Origin: Flammeovirga pacifica
GTDB taxonomy: Bacteria; Bacteroidota; Bacteroidia; Cytophagales; Flammeovirgaceae
Reading direction: 5' to 3'
Assembly (NCBI RefSeq): GCF_000807855.2
Contig: NZ_JRYR02000001.1
Span: 4,569,892-4,633,891, forward strand
Length of the DNA: 64,000 nt
Position numbers and translations under genes: made by a program. This document shows positions 61,745 to 64,000 of this stretch, one piece after another. Under the pieces are notes generated by a model that saw nothing but the letters and a program-made list of their open reading frames with translations, had not been told where the DNA came from and searched no databases. Every line of letters starts with the position of its first letter. Position 1 is the first letter of the stretch.

Positions 61745-62878
61745 ATGATATCGAGACTTAATTATATGAATACTGTAAAAGGATATTTATTTATTTTATT
61801 TATTATTCTTAACACTTATTCACCAAGACTATTTGCTCAAGAAGTAACAGAAGGAGCTTTTTACTCTCCTGCTAAGTTATCTCAAGAACCCGTAAGTGTA
61901 TTGGCAGATTTATTTCCGACCAATTCAAATGAAGTAGGTGATACCACATTTACAATTTATGGTGACGCATCTGTGCCTTTCAAAATTTATTTTGTTAATG
62001 GGCCACAGTATGATAATATTTTTAATCCCAACCCCACTGGGATTATTTTGAATGGTAAAGAGTTTAACTTTTTCTGTTCAATGGAAAAATCAATCCGACA
62101 AAACTATTCCAATGTATTGGAAGCGAAAGAGTTTGATTATTTAGGTAAAAAATATTTAATGTTGGTCTCTTTTAGAGAAGACTGTTTAGGAGACAATTGT
62201 CGTTACCGTTGTTATAATGTTTTTGATATAACTAATAAAACATCTATTCGTCAAACATCATTCTCAAGTATTTTTCAAGGGACAGACAGTTTTGGCGATT
62301 TTAATAATGATGGTAAGTTAGATTTTGTTCGTATTGCTCCAAAAGCACCTAAAGAACATCAAGCTGGCGAGTTAATTACCAATTACTTGGTTACAGCATA
62401 CACTTTAAGAAGAGGAATGCCAAAACAGCTTACCGATCAAGGAAACACTTACTATTTATATGTAAAAGGCGATGAAGAAGCATATTCTTTTGAGGTACTT
62501 CAAGCTTATTGGTTCTTTAATGTAAAAGATGCCAACGGAGAAGATGCCGAGCCAACAACTTATTTTGCCGAGTACATTTCATTCGACCCCATGTATAGAT
62601 ATTTATACAACTCCAATGGAGTTCGAATTGAAAAGAACAGATGGTCTGTATTAATTACTGATGTAGGAGATCTAGAGTCTGCTCAAGAACAATGTCAATT
62701 GGTTCGAGAGTACGACATCGAAGATGTTTACATTATGATTGATCAATACAGTGGAGATATCACTTATCAAGTTTTTGCTGGTAATTTTGTGAGTAAGGAA
62801 AGTGCAGTAGCCTACATTAAGAAATTATATCAATATGGTGTAAAGGGTAGGTTAACAGATTTCCGTAACTCATATTAA
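61745..62878 (+). CDS. Exported protein with FG-GAP-like calcium loop and SPOR-like C-terminus
   Basis: 377 residues. The signal peptide fits better from the internal ATG at 61766 (NTVKGYLFILFIIL...LFAQ), so the start may be there. The middle has GDFNNDGKLDFVRI, a calcium-binding FG-GAP/dockerin-like loop, and the C-terminus (about 305-377: RWSVLITDVGD..., YQVFAGNFVSKESAVAYIKKL) resembles a SPOR module. A disulfide-like CLGDNCRYRC cluster lies near residue 152. Function unknown; it is followed by a TPR gene in the same direction. Confidence 0.72.
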   Translation: MISRLNYMNTVKGYLFILFIILNTYSPRLFAQEVTEGAFYSPAKLSQEPVSVLADLFPTNSNEVGDTTFTIYGDASVPFKIYFVNGPQYDNIFNPNPTGIILNGKEFNFFCSMEKSIRQNYSNVLEAKEFDYLGKKYLMLVSFREDCLGDNCRYRCYNVFDITNKTSIRQTSFSSIFQGTDSFGDFNNDGKLDFVRIAPKAPKEHQAGELITNYLVTAYTLRRGMPKQLTDQGNTYYLYVKGDEEAYSFEVLQAYWFFNVKDANGEDAEPTTYFAEYISFDPMYRYLYNSNGVRIEKNRWSVLITDVGDLESAQEQCQLVREYDIEDVYIMIDQYSGDITYQVFAGNFVSKESAVAYIKKLYQYGVKGRLTDFRNSY

Positions 62879-63000
62879 TTCGTCCGGATAGAAATTTGTA
62901 TTGCTTATACTATTTTTTAATTTATTGAGTTGTAATTCAAAAGTCTGAACGTTTCAAACTTTTAATTACAATCAGAAAGAGTTCTTCAAAAAACGGATCT

Positions 63001-64000
63001 ATGAAACTATCTAAATTTCATATCATTTTATCTATTATATGCTCATTTTTGTTTTATGCTCCTGTCTCAGGACAAAACGCAAATGATTATCTAGAGAAGG
63101 CTGATTTTTTACTAGCCAACAATCGTTATCAAGAAGCATTGGATATGTTGGATCAAGCGATAAACGCTAGTCCAAAAGATGGTAATATTTATTTCAAAAA
63201 AGCAAATACCTACTTAGCGGTCACAAAATTTGGTGACGCAATAAAAACGTTGGAAGACTGTGTTGAAGCAGATCCAAATTATTATAGAGCATATGAAATG
63301 TTGGGGGATTTATATTCTCAACGTAAGCAGCCTATAAAGTCTGTAAAATATTATGATTTAGCTTATCAAAAAGACCCTAGTATTGATCAAAAGTATCTAT
63401 ACAAGCTTAAAATCATTGATATCCTTGATCAGGCAAATAGACATCGCTTTTCTAAAAAACATATTGATGATGTTAGGAAATTAAATCTAGTAGAATCATT
63501 TGACTTAGATTATTATGAGGCGATGTACTGGAATGAAATGGGACATCCTGAAAAAGCTGAAGAGTTAATGGCTAAAATTATTGGTGATATCGAACCCTTA
63601 TCAGGGAATGAAAGATATTACTTCCAATATATCTGGGCTTTATTCGAGGGCGGTAAGTATGCTGAAGCTAAAGAGTGGATGGATAAAATTACCACTTCTG
63701 AAGCAGAATCAATGTTTATGATCTTCCAAGAGGATTATTACTTTAATTTAGCACAAACTTACTTCACAATCATGGACTATGAGAAGTCTCAAAGTATGAT
63801 TGATGTAACTCTAGGAATAAACTCATCTTATATTGAGGCTTTTGATTTGCAAAAACAATTGGCAGCAATACGTACAGATAAGTCTAAAGTAATTGCGGCA
63901 CAAGACAGAGCATTGATGGCAGAAAAAGATATCAAAAAACGTTCTGCAAAATTGTTGGATCTAGCAACATTAAATTATCAATCAATGGATTTTGCAACGT
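63001..64000 (+). CDS. Exported TPR protein, 3' end beyond the window
   Basis: The frame is open from ATG 63001 to the window edge, 333 codons so far. A signal peptide to about residue 25 (PVSGQ) is followed by TPR units (ADFLLANNRYQEALDMLDQAIN, DGNIYFKKANTYLAV, and similar). TPR proteins of this layout in Bacteroidota often carry a C-terminal OmpA or kinase domain, which cannot be seen here. It starts 122 bp after the preceding gene and may be co-transcribed. Confidence 0.85.
   Translation, partial: MKLSKFHIILSIICSFLFYAPVSGQNANDYLEKADFLLANNRYQEALDMLDQAINASPKDGNIYFKKANTYLAVTKFGDAIKTLEDCVEADPNYYRAYEMLGDLYSQRKQPIKSVKYYDLAYQKDPSIDQKYLYKLKIIDILDQANRHRFSKKHIDDVRKLNLVESFDLDYYEAMYWNEMGHPEKAEELMAKIIGDIEPLSGNERYYFQYIWALFEGGKYAEAKEWMDKITTSEAESMFMIFQEDYYFNLAQTYFTIMDYEKSQSMIDVTLGINSSYIEAFDLQKQLAAIRTDKSKVIAAQDRALMAEKDIKKRSAKLLDLATLNYQSMDFAT

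Overview
The window looks like a chromosomal segment of a low-GC marine member of the Bacteroidota, most likely a Cytophagia/Flammeovirga-like organism. The signs are AT-rich DNA, almost no Shine-Dalgarno sequences, TAnnTTTG-type -7 elements, families typical of the phylum (DUF4251, DUF6089-like barrels, a PorT-type barrel, and PorX, the PglZ-containing response regulator of type IX secretion) and many small exported or outer-membrane proteins of unknown role. The genus is inferred from gene content and style; no 16S gene is present.

Layout. 1-430: a tandem array of tRNA-Asp genes with a 114-bp period, the first cut by the window edge and damaged, ended by a terminator. 0.4-13.5 kb: housekeeping and accessory genes: RluA-type pseudouridine synthase, an M50 membrane protease overlapping tail to tail with a stand-alone cas6, asparagine synthetase, a chromate transporter, a YfcE-type phosphoesterase, a DUF4251 protein, a DUF892 ferritin-like protein, a SPOR-tailed amidase, tatC, clpS-recR and an RmlD-like reductase. 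13.7-24.7 kb: three small outer-membrane barrels, S1/P1 nuclease, an MFS-HAD pair, a histidine phosphatase, a hotdog thioesterase, an unknown membrane protein with a histidine kinase, nadC with a YcxB-like protein, and an alpha/beta hydrolase. 24.7-33.1 kb: a MerR/B12 photoreceptor-like regulator, a tight five-gene minus-strand cluster (FadL-like barrel, two unknowns, DivIVA, FolB), an outer-membrane protein with an S41 lipoprotein, and the E2 subunit of pyruvate dehydrogenase.

33.4-43.5 kb: a 1174-residue protein combining a degenerate peptidase-MA domain, a TolB-like propeller and an outer-membrane barrel; M42 peptidase, nicotinamidase, ferritin, etfB-etfA, and a gene-free stretch with a candidate small RNA. 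43.6-55.6 kb: smc, TPR proteins, a biotin carboxylase operon, an AlbA_2 (Schlafen-type) regulator, porX, a coiled-coil membrane protein and a Dabb protein. 55.6-64 kb: a GH2 glycosidase and a lysine-rich exported protein, each with phased direct repeats in its upstream region, then APS reductase, a four-repeat exported protein, an FG-GAP/SPOR-like protein and a TPR protein running off the end.

The genes do not form one dedicated system. I found no CRISPR array, insertion sequence, prophage or integrase. The most informative unusual signals are the repeat operators at 58.2-59.2 kb, the damaged tRNA-Asp copies, the orphan cas6, the candidate sRNA near 42.7 kb, and a PorY-like kinase that shares the window with porX about 31 kb away.
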